The notes beneath the pieces were generated by a model. The model searched no databases and was not told the DNA's origin. It worked only from the letters and a program-made list of their open reading frames with translations. 64,000 bases of DNA, taken from assembly GCF_000619885.1 (NCBI RefSeq), contig NZ_KK211039.1, positions 399,589-463,588 on the forward strand. Reading direction: 5' to 3'. Below are positions 55,647-64,000 of the stretch, one piece after another (position 1 is the first letter of the stretch; every line of letters begins with the position of its first letter). The position numbers and the translations under genes are program-made. The DNA comes from Balneatrix alpica DSM 16621 (GTDB taxonomy: Bacteria > Pseudomonadota > Gammaproteobacteria > Pseudomonadales > Balneatricaceae).

Positions 55647-56185
55647 ATACCCAGCTGTTGCAGCAACTCAACCGGGTCGGCAGTAATTTTAATCCCCGCC
55701 AGCATGCTCTCATGGGTGAAGCCCTGCGCGACCGAATGGGCTGCCATCTGCCATAACGGCTGATAATACCCCTCCGTATCCAGCAGCCCCATTGGCTTAG
55801 TGTGCAGACCAATCCGGGCCCAGGACCAAGCTTCAAACCACTCTTCAAAGGTTCCTAGCCCGCCTGGCATTGCCACCAGGGCATCCCCCAGATCAAGCAG
55901 GCGCTGTTTGCGTTCAGCCATATTCGCCACCTGCTCAAAGCGGCTTAAACCGGGATGTTGCAACTCCCGCTCAATCAGTTGAGTAGGCATGATGCCAATC
56001 ACTTCACCCCCCAACTGCAACACACGATCAGCCAGACGCCCCATCAAGCCTATCCGTGAGCCACCATAAACCAGCCCCAAATCCGCCTGACAGAGTGCAT
56101 CGGCTAACTGATCCGCTGCCGTCGCATAAGCTGGATGAGTACCAAATTGGGAGCCACAGTAAACCGTCACCCGGGCACGGGGCAT
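55643..56185 (-). CDS. LOG-family nucleotide phosphoribohydrolase
   Basis: 180-residue Rossmann protein with the LOG signature PGGLGTFEEWFEAWSW and a YGGSRIGLMG nucleotide loop. LOG proteins hydrolyse cytokinin riboside monophosphates or related nucleotides. AGGAG precedes ATG 56185. Its end overlaps the convergent DUF3080 gene by four bases. Confidence 0.9.
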   Translation of the reverse strand: MPRARVTVYCGSQFGTHPAYATAADQLADALCQADLGLVYGGSRIGLMGRLADRVLQLGGEVIGIMPTQLIERELQHPGLSRFEQVANMAERKQRLLDLGDALVAMPGGLGTFEEWFEAWSWARIGLHTKPMGLLDTEGYYQPLWQMAAHSVAQGFTHESMLAGIKITADPVELLQQLGI

Positions 56186-56257
56186 AGTCTTCTCCTGTTG
56201 TGCGAAGGGGATTTTTGGCAGCCTGCCTAATCCGCCAAGCTGCCAGAAAAGAGCAGC

Positions 56258-57052
56258 TTAGTGGGAGTTAAGTTTGTCCATCAGTTGATGCAGCTTATTT
56301 TGCATGCGCTGCTCACCCTGTTTAGGTTTATTAGCCCGCCCCTGGGCTGGCTTGGCCGTTCGCTGGCCTTTTTTATGCCCAAACTGCTGCTGATAACGCT
56401 CTTGAGCAAAGGCTTCATCCTCAGCCGTCACTACCCCTACCGCTTGCCCCTGCAAATTCACCCGCGGCTGGCCTGCTTTAATCGCCCGCAGATAAAAAGG
56501 CGCATGGGTATAAGAGGCGAGAGCCCGCTTAATTTTTGAGCCCTGCTCAGGCATTTTTGCCAGCAGCTCCTCCTGAATCCCCACCTGCAGAGCCTGAGGC
56601 TGCTCCCGGCTGAAAGCCTTGGGAAATAACTCACACAACCAAGCAACCGCAGCATGGTTGGCTGCTTTATTCTTACGCTTGCTGCGATCCTGCGAGTGGC
56701 CACGGCTACGACCACCTGAGGCTTCTTCGTCAGCTACCGGCTGCGACCTTTGCTCAGATACTGATAGAGGCTCTTGCGCAACCTGCTCAACCCCTGACTG
56801 AGGCTGAGAGGGGGGCAGCTGCGTGCTCGGCTCAGCCTGCACCTTGGCAGCAGAAACAGGTTGAATCTGCTCCTGTTGTGACTGAGCTCCCGGCTGAACC
56901 TGTGCCAGCTGCCCTTTGAGCAGCGCATTTTCTACACGTAGCTGTTGAATCTGTTGTTGCGCTTGTTGCAATGCCGCCAACTGCTGCTCAATACGCTGTT
57001 CCAACTGAGCCAGCAACTCCACCAGATTAATCTGTGAACCTTCCATTTGCAT
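56258..57052 (-). CDS. ProQ/FinO-domain RNA chaperone with long N-terminal coiled coil
   Basis: 264-residue protein. The first 50 residues are a Gln/Leu-rich coiled coil (VELLAQLEQRIEQQLAAL); a low-complexity region follows. The ProQ/FinO domain is at about 135-220 (WLCELFPKAFS, KIKRALASYTHAPFYLRAI, then GVVTAEDEAFAQ), and the tail is basic. The start is taken at ATG 57052, since AAGG lies 8 bases ahead; GTG 57070 overlapping tusA is the alternative. It probably binds RNAs as ProQ does. Confidence 0.85.
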   Translation of the reverse strand: MQMEGSQINLVELLAQLEQRIEQQLAALQQAQQQIQQLRVENALLKGQLAQVQPGAQSQQEQIQPVSAAKVQAEPSTQLPPSQPQSGVEQVAQEPLSVSEQRSQPVADEEASGGRSRGHSQDRSKRKNKAANHAAVAWLCELFPKAFSREQPQALQVGIQEELLAKMPEQGSKIKRALASYTHAPFYLRAIKAGQPRVNLQGQAVGVVTAEDEAFAQERYQQQFGHKKGQRTAKPAQGRANKPKQGEQRMQNKLHQLMDKLNSH

Positions 57053-57062
57053 GACGGGCGCC

Positions 57063-57305
57063 TTATTCACCTTTTTTAATCAAATACCAGTAAAGCGCAT
57101 CCTGTTGCGCCTGAGCCAATAACTGATGACCCAAAAACTCACAAAACTTAGGAATATCACGGCTGGTAGAGGGATCTGTTGCCTCCACCCGCACCACTTC
57201 TCCCACCTGCATTGAGCGCACACATTTGTGTAACAGCATCACGGGCTCAGGGCAATTCAAGCCCTTAGTATCCAGCAGGCGATCATACTCAACATCAACG
57301 GACAT
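57063..57305 (-). CDS. tusA: Sulfur carrier protein TusA
   Basis: 80-residue cytoplasmic sulfurtransferase with the CPxP motif at C18 (LLDTKGLNCPEPVMLLHK). It relays persulfide from IscS to tRNA 2-thiolation and other uses. AAGGAG lies ten bases before ATG 57305. The ProQ-domain gene follows closely. Confidence 0.93.
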   Translation of the reverse strand: MSVDVEYDRLLDTKGLNCPEPVMLLHKCVRSMQVGEVVRVEATDPSTSRDIPKFCEFLGHQLLAQAQQDALYWYLIKKGE

Positions 57306-57468
57306 AGCTGTGCAACTCTCCTTCATGCTGGCGGCATTGTAGTCAATCTTGTGAGAAAGGGCGATGCCGGCAAGCGGGCAGCGGAATAGCCGACCAACAG
57401 AGAATGGCCAGAGCAAAATAGATTTTCTACACTGGGCATAGATACATTAGCCAAAGCTGAGATGTGCC

Positions 57469-57753
57469 ATGATCAAAGTCCTTATCGAACGCCGGATTGC
57501 TCCCGATATGGAAAGCACCTACGACTATGCCGCCAGACAAACCCTACGCGCCGCTATGGAGTGGGAAGGATTCATTTCCGGTGAAGCACTAAAAAACGTC
57601 GATAACCCTTTGCAACGTATCCTCATTGCCACCTATCGCAGCGAGTTGGACTGGCAGCGCTGGCAGGCCTCTAATGAACGCCAGGAGGCCATGAGCCAGC
57701 TGCTCCCTCTATTGCTTGAACCCGAAAAAGTCACCCTGCTCGAACATGCCTAA
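57469..57753 (+). CDS. Antibiotic biosynthesis monooxygenase-like (ABM) domain protein
   Basis: 94-residue dimeric alpha-beta barrel-type protein. It begins MIKVLIERRIAPDMESTYDY and has EWEGFISGEALKN in the usual place. Members range from heme-degrading to unknown; activity is not readable. Confidence 0.82.
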   Translation: MIKVLIERRIAPDMESTYDYAARQTLRAAMEWEGFISGEALKNVDNPLQRILIATYRSELDWQRWQASNERQEAMSQLLPLLLEPEKVTLLEHA

Positions 57754-57773
57754 GCACTGCGATCACGTGGTGG

Positions 57774-57800
57774 GATTAAGGCGGCCTGTCCGCCTTAATC
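57774..57800. terminator. Hairpin between ABM and rlmM ends
   Basis: Perfect 11-base arms GATTAAGGCGG and CCGCCTTAATC around CCTGT between the convergent genes; it overlaps the rlmM stop. No T-tract is visible on either side, so termination is uncertain. Confidence 0.6.
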
Positions 57801-58871
57801 AAGCAAGCGCACAAAGGCCGTAATTTCCTCGCGGTCATGGTAAAGCTGACGCCAGCGCATCTCGACCTGCAGCCCCGCCGCCTGCATACGGCTCTCAAAC
57901 ACTTCACGACACTGCTGATAGGCCGCCAAACGCTTCTGCATCGGCAGCTTTAAATTGAATACACTAAAACGGCACCAACCCTGCTCAAACCAACGCGCCA
58001 TCAAGTCAATCGAACGCGACGGCTTATCGGCAATATCACAGACCATCCAGTCTACTGGGCGCTCAGGCACATAGGTAAAACCATCCTCCTGTCGGTGCTT
58101 CACCAAACCCGATTCCATTAACGCCTCATCCATTGGGCCGTTATCCACCGCCGTCACGCGGAAGTGCTGATGGGCCAGCTGCCATGTCCAGCCCCCTGGC
58201 GCGGCCCCCAAATCAACCGCTGTCATACCCGGCTGCAGCCAGCTTTGTTGCTCCTCGGCAGATAAAAAGAAACGCCAGGCTTCATCCAGCTTTAAGGTGG
58301 AGCGACTAGGTGCGCCAGCCGGAAACTTCAAGCGCATAATCCCCTGGGGCCAAGGGGCTGCATTAGCAGGCTTGGCCAGTCCCACCACAACCTGCTGCTC
58401 GGTCAACCAGGCGACATACAAGCGGGGCTGCTTAAGGTTACGTTTTTCGCTTAACTTACCAGCCTTACGCAAAGCACTGGCTAAAGGGGGCGTCAGTTTG
58501 CGACAAAGAGTCTGTAACTGCCCACCTTGCTCACTATCCGGTGCTTCGACCCATACCTCCCCCCCCTGGGGAAAATCCGCCATTGCCTGCACCAGCCAGC
58601 CCACTCGATCCTGCTTGGGCACTGCCCCCAAGGTTGGTAAACAGGCAGCCCATTGACGAGTAAAGACCGGCTGCTGCCAGGGCAGGCTATGGATCAACTT
58701 ATAAGCACCCCCTGGCTCGGTACAAATAAACAGCACATAGCCACTGGCTGGCTCAAACTGCGGGTAACCATACACACCCTGGTTAGCCGCCAACTCTTGC
58801 ATCTCTCCTGCACACTCACGCTCAAAACCCGCGCGACAAAACAACACTACCTGAGTCAAGGCTGTTTGCAT
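57795..58871 (-). CDS. rlmM: 23S rRNA 2'-O-methyltransferase RlmM
   Basis: 358-residue cytoplasmic enzyme that methylates the ribose of C2498. A THUMP-containing N-terminus is followed by the Rossmann domain with GMTAVDLGAAPGGWTWQLA, VTAVDNGPMD and WMVCDIADKP. The start is ATG 58871 (MQTALTQVVLFCRAGFE), as in the family; the extra codons to 58913 lack support. The rlmM-tusA neighbourhood is conserved. Confidence 0.95.
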   Translation of the reverse strand: MQTALTQVVLFCRAGFERECAGEMQELAANQGVYGYPQFEPASGYVLFICTEPGGAYKLIHSLPWQQPVFTRQWAACLPTLGAVPKQDRVGWLVQAMADFPQGGEVWVEAPDSEQGGQLQTLCRKLTPPLASALRKAGKLSEKRNLKQPRLYVAWLTEQQVVVGLAKPANAAPWPQGIMRLKFPAGAPSRSTLKLDEAWRFFLSAEEQQSWLQPGMTAVDLGAAPGGWTWQLAHQHFRVTAVDNGPMDEALMESGLVKHRQEDGFTYVPERPVDWMVCDIADKPSRSIDLMARWFEQGWCRFSVFNLKLPMQKRLAAYQQCREVFESRMQAAGLQVEMRWRQLYHDREEITAFVRLLD

Positions 58872-58878
58872 GACAACA

Positions 58879-59469
58879 TCACTTTGTATCGGTGTTCTTA
58901 ATAAAGGTGGCAATATCCAGACTGGCTTGGTGTAACAATGCCGCCAAGCTCATGCCACCTACTGGTGTGCGCCAATCATGATCTGCACCCTCCACCCCCT
59001 GTAGCTGCACCTGGGATGGTAAGGCTAAGGCAACAAATTCCTGCGGTTGACCAAAAGGATCCCGCTGCCCCTGTAGAATCAACCCCGGCTTGCCGCTGCA
59101 CTGCAAGGGTGGCAAGCGCAATTGCTGCTTTTTTCCTGGCGGGTGCAAAGGATACCCTAGCGCCACCGCGCCGCACACCCGCGGATGCGGGCGTAAGGCC
59201 ATGGCCAAGCGTCCCCCCATTGACTTCCCCACCAGCCAGCAGGAACGAGCACGCTGATCCAACCGAGCCTGCAGCTCCTCCTGCAAGCGCTCAAAGCGTG
59301 GCGGTGGCCGACGTCGCCCACTCGCTTCCATCTCCTGCATATACGCCAGGGTCAGAGGCTCTACCGCAGCGAAAGCAGATAATTCACGGGCTAACTGCTG
59401 CAAAAATGCAGAGCCATGCCCCGCTCCCGCGCCATGCAACAACACTATATCCACTTCAGAGTTAACCAC
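58879..59469 (-). CDS. KANL3/Tex30-type alpha/beta hydrolase
   Basis: 196-residue cytoplasmic hydrolase. VDIVLLHGAGAGHGS is the oxyanion region and WLVGKSMGGRLAM contains the nucleophile elbow G-K-S-M-G. A histidine in GADHDWR completes a probable triad. The start is GTG 59469 with a weak ribosome site. It lies 7 bases before rlmM on the same strand. The substrate is unknown. Confidence 0.85.
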   Translation of the reverse strand: MVNSEVDIVLLHGAGAGHGSAFLQQLARELSAFAAVEPLTLAYMQEMEASGRRRPPPRFERLQEELQARLDQRARSCWLVGKSMGGRLAMALRPHPRVCGAVALGYPLHPPGKKQQLRLPPLQCSGKPGLILQGQRDPFGQPQEFVALALPSQVQLQGVEGADHDWRTPVGGMSLAALLHQASLDIATFIKNTDTK

Positions 59470-59809
59470 GGCGCCCCCCTCTCCCCCTCATGTGACAATT
59501 TGACGCATGTCAAGGCAACGTTCACTAATGACTAGCGATTAGTATTAGGCAAAAATAACCCTAATTAATGAGACAGGCGGTAAAACACAGCCGCAATACC
59601 ACCACAAAATTAGCAAAAAACCATATAAAACAAGGTGATAGATACAGAATTGGGATTAAGGGCAAATAGCCCCAAGATAAGTTTTTAATCTTTTCCAATG
59701 GACGTAATTACTGCCTTTACGCCACCGTAACTGTTTGAAAAACCTTACTCGTTACCAGATAATGGCGCCGGTTTTTAACCTTCAATCAAGCTGCTGATGA
59801 GAGCCTGAC
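59470..59809. other. Promoter region of ccoNOQP
   Basis: A 340-base divergent region with an FNR/Anr box at 59500-59513 and an A+T-rich stretch after it. TAGTAT near 59540 is a plausible -10 element for a transcript toward ccoN. The leader would be about 260 bases. Confidence 0.5.
59500..59513. promoter_or_regulatory. FNR/Anr-type site upstream of cbb3 oxidase genes
   Basis: TTGAC-GCAT-GTCAA matches the TTGAT-N4-ATCAA consensus at all but the central C/G bases and is perfectly symmetrical. Control of ccoN operons by FNR/Anr under low oxygen is well known. The regulator itself is not in the window. Confidence 0.75.
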
Positions 59810-61240
59810 ATGAACACAGCAACTGAACACACTACGTACAACTATAAAGTAGTGCGCCAGTTTGCCATCATGACGGTTATTTGGGGAATCGTCGGGATGG
59901 CAGTGGGTGTGCTAATAGCCGCCCAACTGGTCTGGCCACAACTTAACTTTGATACCCCCTGGTTTAGCTTTGGTCGCCTGCGTCCATTGCATACCAACGC
60001 GGTTATCTTTGCCTTTGGGGGCTCGGCCTTGTTTGCCACCTCCTACTACGTTGTACAACGTACCTGTCAAACCCGTCTGTTCTCAGACACTCTGGCAGCT
60101 TTCACTTTCTGGGGCTGGCAAGCCATTATCGTTGCCGCCGCCATCACTCTGCCGCTGGGCCTGACCTCCTCAAAGGAATACGCCGAGCTGGAGTGGCCAA
60201 TCGACATCGCCATCACCATCGTGTGGGTGTCTTACATTATTGTCTTCATGGGTACTGTCGCCAAGCGTAAGACCAGCCACATTTATGTGGGTAACTGGTT
60301 CTACATGGCGTTCATGATCACCGTTGCAGTACTGCACGTGGTCAACAGCATGGCTGTCCCTGTCGGCATGTGGAAGTCCTACTCTGTTTACGCTGGCACC
60401 ATCGATGCCATGGTGCAATGGTGGTATGGGCATAACGCAGTAGGCTTCTTCCTGACTGCTGGCTTCCTGGGCATGATGTACTACTTCGTACCCAAGCAAG
60501 CTGAGCGTCCGATTTACTCCTATCGCTTGTCCATCGTGCACTTCTGGACCCTGATTGCCACCTACATCTGGGCCGGCGGTCACCACCTGCACTACACCGC
60601 ACTGCCTGATTGGACCCAGTCCGTTGCCATGCTGATGTCCCTGATCCTGCTGGCTCCCTCTTGGGGCGGTATGATCAACGGCATGATGACTCTGTCTGGC
60701 GCCTGGCACAAACTGCGCACTGACCCCATCCTGCGCTTCCTGGTGGTATCGCTGTCCTTCTATGGTATGTCCACCTTCGAAGGTCCGATGATGTCTATCA
60801 AGACTGTTAATGCTCTGTCCCACTACACCGACTGGACCATTGGTCACGTACACGCCGGTGCCCTGGGCTGGGTAGCCATGATCTCCATCGGCGCGACCTA
60901 CCACATGATCCCCAAAGTCTTTGGTAAGTCTGAAATGTACAGCGTCGGTCTGATCAACGCACACTTCTGGCTGGCGACTGTCGGTACCGTACTTTACATC
61001 TGCGCGATGTGGGTAAACGGTATCATGCAGGGTCTGATGTGGCGTGCGGTCAACGAAGACGGCACCCTGACCTACTCCTTCGTTGAGTCCGTGGCTGCCA
61101 GCCATGTGGGATACCTGGTACGTACTATTGGTGGTGCCTTCTTCCTGCTGGGCATGCTGCTGATGGCTTACAACGTATGGCAGACCGTGCGCAAGGGCAG
61201 CAAAGCCCCAGTAGCGTCTGCTGCGGCCCAGACCGCCTGA
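59810..61240 (+). CDS. ccoN: cbb3-type cytochrome c oxidase subunit I
   Basis: 476-residue inner-membrane catalytic subunit with heme b and the heme b3-CuB centre, a high-affinity terminal oxidase. Landmarks: [18 protein letters not shown] carries a heme ligand histidine, [17 protein letters not shown] holds the CuB histidines, and [16 protein letters not shown] the paired histidines near the C-terminus. The length fits the family. It opens ccoNOQP. Confidence 0.97.
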   Translation: MNTATEHTTYNYKVVRQFAIMTVIWGIVGMAVGVLIAAQLVWPQLNFDTPWFSFGRLRPLHTNAVIFAFGGSALFATSYYVVQRTCQTRLFSDTLAAFTFWGWQAIIVAAAITLPLGLTSSKEYAELEWPIDIAITIVWVSYIIVFMGTVAKRKTSHIYVGNWFYMAFMITVAVLHVVNSMAVPVGMWKSYSVYAGTIDAMVQWWYGHNAVGFFLTAGFLGMMYYFVPKQAERPIYSYRLSIVHFWTLIATYIWAGGHHLHYTALPDWTQSVAMLMSLILLAPSWGGMINGMMTLSGAWHKLRTDPILRFLVVSLSFYGMSTFEGPMMSIKTVNALSHYTDWTIGHVHAGALGWVAMISIGATYHMIPKVFGKSEMYSVGLINAHFWLATVGTVLYICAMWVNGIMQGLMWRAVNEDGTLTYSFVESVAASHVGYLVRTIGGAFFLLGMLLMAYNVWQTVRKGSKAPVASAAAQTA

Positions 61241-61250
61241 GGAGTATTCC

Positions 61251-61862
61251 ATGATCAAGCACGAAAAAATTGAAAAGAATATCGGTCTCATGGCTCTGCT
61301 GGTGATCATTGTGATCAGTGGCGGCACCATGGTAGAGAACGTTCCGTTGTTCTTCCTGAAAGAGACCACTCAGCCTATCGCTGGCCTGAAGCCTCTGACT
61401 CCGCTGCAGATGGAAGGTCGTGACATTTACATCCGTGAAGGCTGTAACGTCTGTCACTCCCAGATGATTCGTCCGCTGCGTGCTGAGACCGAACGCTATG
61501 GACCCTACTCCGAAGCATCCGAGTTCGTTTACGACCACCCCTTCCTGTGGGGTTCTAAACGTACCGGCCCGGATTTGGCCCGTGTTGGTCAGCGCTACTC
61601 TGACGACTGGCACCGTGCTCACCTCTACAATCCTCGTGATGTAGTGCCTGAGTCGGTCATGCCTGCCTATCCCTGGTTGTTCGAAAACGACCTGGATACT
61701 CGCAAAGTCGAAGACAAAATGCGTGCTCTGCGCACCGTAGGCGTGCCCTACACCGATGACCAGATTGCCACTGCTCGTGATGAGATCCGTGGCAAGAAAG
61801 AAATCGATGCACTGGTTGCTTACCTGCAACAGCTGGGCACCGTGAAGTCTAACAAGCGCTGA
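61251..61862 (+). CDS. ccoO: cbb3 oxidase mono-heme subunit II
   Basis: 203-residue membrane-anchored c-type cytochrome. One N-terminal helix ([17 protein letters not shown]) precedes the heme site C65-N-V-C68-H69; a Met ligand lies in [18 protein letters not shown] precedes ATG 61251. It passes electrons from CcoP to CcoN. Confidence 0.97.
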   Translation: MIKHEKIEKNIGLMALLVIIVISGGTMVENVPLFFLKETTQPIAGLKPLTPLQMEGRDIYIREGCNVCHSQMIRPLRAETERYGPYSEASEFVYDHPFLWGSKRTGPDLARVGQRYSDDWHRAHLYNPRDVVPESVMPAYPWLFENDLDTRKVEDKMRALRTVGVPYTDDQIATARDEIRGKKEIDALVAYLQQLGTVKSNKR

Positions 61863-62062
61863 TGCTTATGGAATTTTTCATAGCTTTCCGTCCCTGGATA
61901 TCGGTGATCATGCTGGTCACCTTTATCGGGCTCTTTATCTGGATCTGGGGCATCAAAAAGGGCAAGGACTTCGACGAAGCCGCTAACTTGCCTTTTGCCG
62001 AAGATGAGCAAGAGCCAAAGGACGGAGTGGAACCTTCCCACGATCGGGAGAACAAGCGATGA
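61862..62062 (+). CDS. ccoQ: cbb3 oxidase subunit CcoQ
   Basis: 66-residue single-helix protein (ISVIMLVTFIGLFIWIWGI) that stabilises the complex. The ATG at 61862 shares its A with the ccoO TGA (TGATG); ATG 61868 is an alternative. Its TGA overlaps the ccoP ATG in ATGA. Confidence 0.92.
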   Translation: MLMEFFIAFRPWISVIMLVTFIGLFIWIWGIKKGKDFDEAANLPFAEDEQEPKDGVEPSHDRENKR

Positions 62063-62949
62063 GTAGTTTTTGGAGCGCCTGGGTAACCGTCATTACCCTA
62101 GCAGTGATCATTGGCTGCGCCTGGCTGACCTTCAGCGTCCGTAAGGGTGAAGCCTATAAAGAGGCCACCGACCAAACCGTTGGCCATTCCTTTGACGGTA
62201 TCGAAGAGTTCGACAACCCCCTGCCCCGCTGGTGGTTCAACCTCTTCATGCTGACTATTGTTTTTTCACTAGGCTATCTGGCCCTCTATCCTGGCCTGGG
62301 TAACTACCAGGGCCTGCTGGGTTGGTCTTCAACCAAGCAGCTGCAGGATGAAATGGCCTATGCCGAAGAGCACTACCGTCCAGTATTTGAGAAGTATGCT
62401 TCTCTGCCGCTGGAAGAAGCTGCCCGTAACCCCACCGCCGTGCAAATGGGTCAGCGTCTGTTCGCAGACAACTGCGCCCTCTGTCATGGTTCGCAGGCAA
62501 CCGGTAGCCATGGTTTCCCCAATCTGACCGACAAAGACTGGCTCTATGGCGGTGAGGCGGAAACCATCAAAGCCTCCATCACTAACGGCCGTGCCGGTGC
62601 GATGCCTGCCTGGGGCGATGCCCTCGGTGAAGACGGTGTGCAAGATGTGACTCAATATGTACTGAGCCTGTCTGGCAAAGCGACTGACCAGGAGGCGGCA
62701 GCCCGTGGACAGAGCAATTACCAGGCACTCTGTGCCGCCTGTCACGGTGCGGATGCCAAGGGTCAACATGCCCTGGGCGCCCCCAACCTGACCGACGATA
62801 TCTGGCTGTATGGCGGTGAAGCCGCGCAGATCGCCCATAGCATCCGTAATGGCCGCAATGGTGTGATGCCTGCACAGCAGAATCTGCTCTCTGAAGAGAA
62901 GATTCACCTGCTGGCAGCCTATGTGATGAGCTTGTCACTGGACAAGTAA
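62059..62949 (+). CDS. ccoP: cbb3 oxidase di-heme subunit III
   Basis: 296-residue membrane cytochrome. Two N-terminal helices (residues 6-25 and 60-78) are followed by two c-type heme domains with C139-A-L-C142-H143 and C225-A-A-C228-H229. It accepts electrons from soluble cytochromes. Overlaps ccoQ by ATGA. Confidence 0.97.
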   Translation: MSSFWSAWVTVITLAVIIGCAWLTFSVRKGEAYKEATDQTVGHSFDGIEEFDNPLPRWWFNLFMLTIVFSLGYLALYPGLGNYQGLLGWSSTKQLQDEMAYAEEHYRPVFEKYASLPLEEAARNPTAVQMGQRLFADNCALCHGSQATGSHGFPNLTDKDWLYGGEAETIKASITNGRAGAMPAWGDALGEDGVQDVTQYVLSLSGKATDQEAAARGQSNYQALCAACHGADAKGQHALGAPNLTDDIWLYGGEAAQIAHSIRNGRNGVMPAQQNLLSEEKIHLLAAYVMSLSLDK

Positions 62950-62957
62950 GTCATCGG

Positions 62958-62986
62958 GGAGGCCGGTTCAACCGGCCTCCTTGCTT
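62958..62986 (+). terminator. Terminator after ccoNOQP
   Basis: Perfect 10-base arms GGAGGCCGGT and ACCGGCCTCC around TCA, followed by TTGCTTT. It lies 8 bases after the ccoP stop and separates it from ccoG. Confidence 0.85.
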
Positions 62987-63100
62987 TACTACCCAAACAC
63001 AATCATTACATAAGAAGCAGTCAAACTGCCTCGTTGTTGTCTTTAATGCCCTTCCCCCGGCCTCGGACATCACGCTACCCATTAGAACCAGGTGATTAGC

Positions 63101-64000
63101 ATGAGCAGGATTCCCTTGAAAGAGGTGCCGAGCAACAAGCCGGCGAAGGATGCCGCGGTACAAACCTATGACCTGTACCAAAAGCGCGAACACATCTACA
63201 CCAAGGCCTTTACCGGCATTTTCCGCAATCTGCGGATGCTGACCGGTTGGTTGCTGCTGGTCGGCTTCTTTGGCACCTCCTGGTTACAGTGGGAGGGGCG
63301 GCAAGCCGTACTCTTTGATTTACCCAATCGCCAGTTTCATATCTTTGGCACCACCTTCTTTCCCCAGGATTTTATGCTGCTGTCCTGGTTGCTGATTATT
63401 CTCGCCTTCACCCTCTTTTTCGTCACCGTATTTGCCGGTCGCCTCTGGTGCGGCTACACCTGCCCACAAAGCGTCTGGACCTGGATTTATATGTGGGTCG
63501 AAAAGGTGACTGAAGGGGATCGCAACCAGCGCATGAAGCTGGATAAGCAACCCATGAGCGCGGGTAAATTTCGCAAAAAAGCGCTTAAACATAGCCTATG
63601 GCTATTAATAGCCGCAGCGACTGCCGTGGCTTTTGTTGGTTACTTCTCCCCTATTCGTGAGCTGATTCCCGCCATTGCCAGTCTGGACTTAGGCCCTTGG
63701 GAGATGTGGTGGCTATTTTTCTTCACCCTGGCCACCTATGGTAACGCCGGTTGGCTGCGGGAACAGGTATGCATCTACATGTGTCCTTATGCACGCTTCC
63801 AAAGCGTTATGTTTGATAAAGACACCCTGATTATTTCCTACGACACTGCCCGGGGCGAACCACGGGGGAAACGTAAAAAGAGCGCAGACTACCAAGCAGA
63901 AGGCTTGGGCGCTTGTATCGACTGCGATAGCTGTGTGCATGTTTGCCCAGTCGGTATCGATATTCGTGATGGCCTCCAGTATGAGTGCATTGGCTGTGCC
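63101..64000 (+). CDS. ccoG: CcoG copper reductase for cbb3 assembly, cut by window edge
   Basis: First 300 codons of a polyferredoxin-type inner-membrane protein that reduces Cu(II) during cbb3 assembly. It has WCGYTCPQSVW, then CIYMCPYARFQSVM, and a ferredoxin domain beginning LGACIDCDSCVHVCPVGIDI and ending at CIGC. AGGTG precedes ATG 63101. The remaining part, including the second half of the iron-sulfur domain and the C-terminal periplasmic part, lies beyond the window. Confidence 0.94.
   Translation, partial: MSRIPLKEVPSNKPAKDAAVQTYDLYQKREHIYTKAFTGIFRNLRMLTGWLLLVGFFGTSWLQWEGRQAVLFDLPNRQFHIFGTTFFPQDFMLLSWLLIILAFTLFFVTVFAGRLWCGYTCPQSVWTWIYMWVEKVTEGDRNQRMKLDKQPMSAGKFRKKALKHSLWLLIAAATAVAFVGYFSPIRELIPAIASLDLGPWEMWWLFFFTLATYGNAGWLREQVCIYMCPYARFQSVMFDKDTLIISYDTARGEPRGKRKKSADYQAEGLGACIDCDSCVHVCPVGIDIRDGLQYECIGCA

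Noticed and set aside
60170-61369. 399-codon minus-strand frame over ccoN
   Set aside because: It is the antisense shadow of a strongly biased gene, with His/Gln/Gly-rich nonsense composition.
1-64000. tRNA, rRNA, CRISPR array, prophage or integron integrase
   Set aside because: No cloverleaf ends, rRNA segments, regular direct repeats with spacers, phage structural genes or tyrosine recombinase were seen on reading both strands; a tRNA could still be missed without a scan.

Overview
This 64 kb window looks like chromosome of a gammaproteobacterium of the Pseudomonadales/Oceanospirillales type, probably marine or halotolerant. The evidence is the set of neighbours: glnS near ppiB-lpxH, rmf-rlmKL-pyrD, pepN-DUF2797-DUF1315-rhomboid-nadK, tusA-rlmM, a ccoNOQP-ccoG respiratory cluster, a betIBA operon with a BCCT transporter, and a 180-kDa-class NAD-glutamate dehydrogenase. 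No rRNA, tRNA or CRISPR array was seen. Both ends cut a gene: glnS on the left lacks its C-terminus, and ccoG on the right lacks its second half.

Layout. 1-7.7 kb: glnS, then an iron-uptake block (a catecholate-type TonB receptor broken by one in-frame TAG, a PiuC/YbiX 2-oxoglutarate hydroxylase and an FMN alpha-hydroxy-acid dehydrogenase), then ppiB-lpxH. 7.7-13 kb: glycine betaine synthesis from choline (betI-betB-betA and a short BCCT transporter) with a clear BetI operator. 13.5-27 kb: a soluble PAS-PAS chemotaxis transducer, a DUF2892 protein, a Crp/Fnr regulator translationally coupled to rlmKL, rmf, pyrD, gdhB and an orphan batD.

27.2-31.1 kb is the main accessory region. It is a cluster of at least four attC recombination sites with A+T-rich cassettes, all reading on the minus strand and with no integrase gene in the window (a CALIN-type array). 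The cassettes carry a SAM methyltransferase, an HNH nuclease, an ORF-less cassette with an internal repeat, a protein resembling class III nucleotide cyclases, and a protein with a HEPN-like R-x4-H motif.

31.4-48.5 kb returns to core genes: dusC, a SulP transporter, riboflavin synthase, a YscW/MliC-like lipoprotein, a VOC protein with a divergent LysR regulator, an AlbA_2/Schlafen protein, the pepN-to-nadK operon, and a copper-delivery group (SCO1 and PCuAC). The copper group fits the cbb3 oxidase at the right end, because both serve copper-containing oxidase assembly.

48.7-53.1 kb is a decayed defence locus. The last 27 codons of a type I specificity subunit (hsdS), a dGTPase, RhuM and a broken small ORF lie in one tightly overlapping minus-strand operon. 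A degraded ISL3 transposase sits beside it, followed by an intact epmC-like gene next to an N-terminal fragment of a second epmC. 53.2-64 kb: a MATE exporter, DUF3080, a LOG-family hydrolase, a ProQ-domain protein, tusA, rlmM, an alpha/beta hydrolase, and ccoNOQP-ccoG behind an FNR/Anr-type site.
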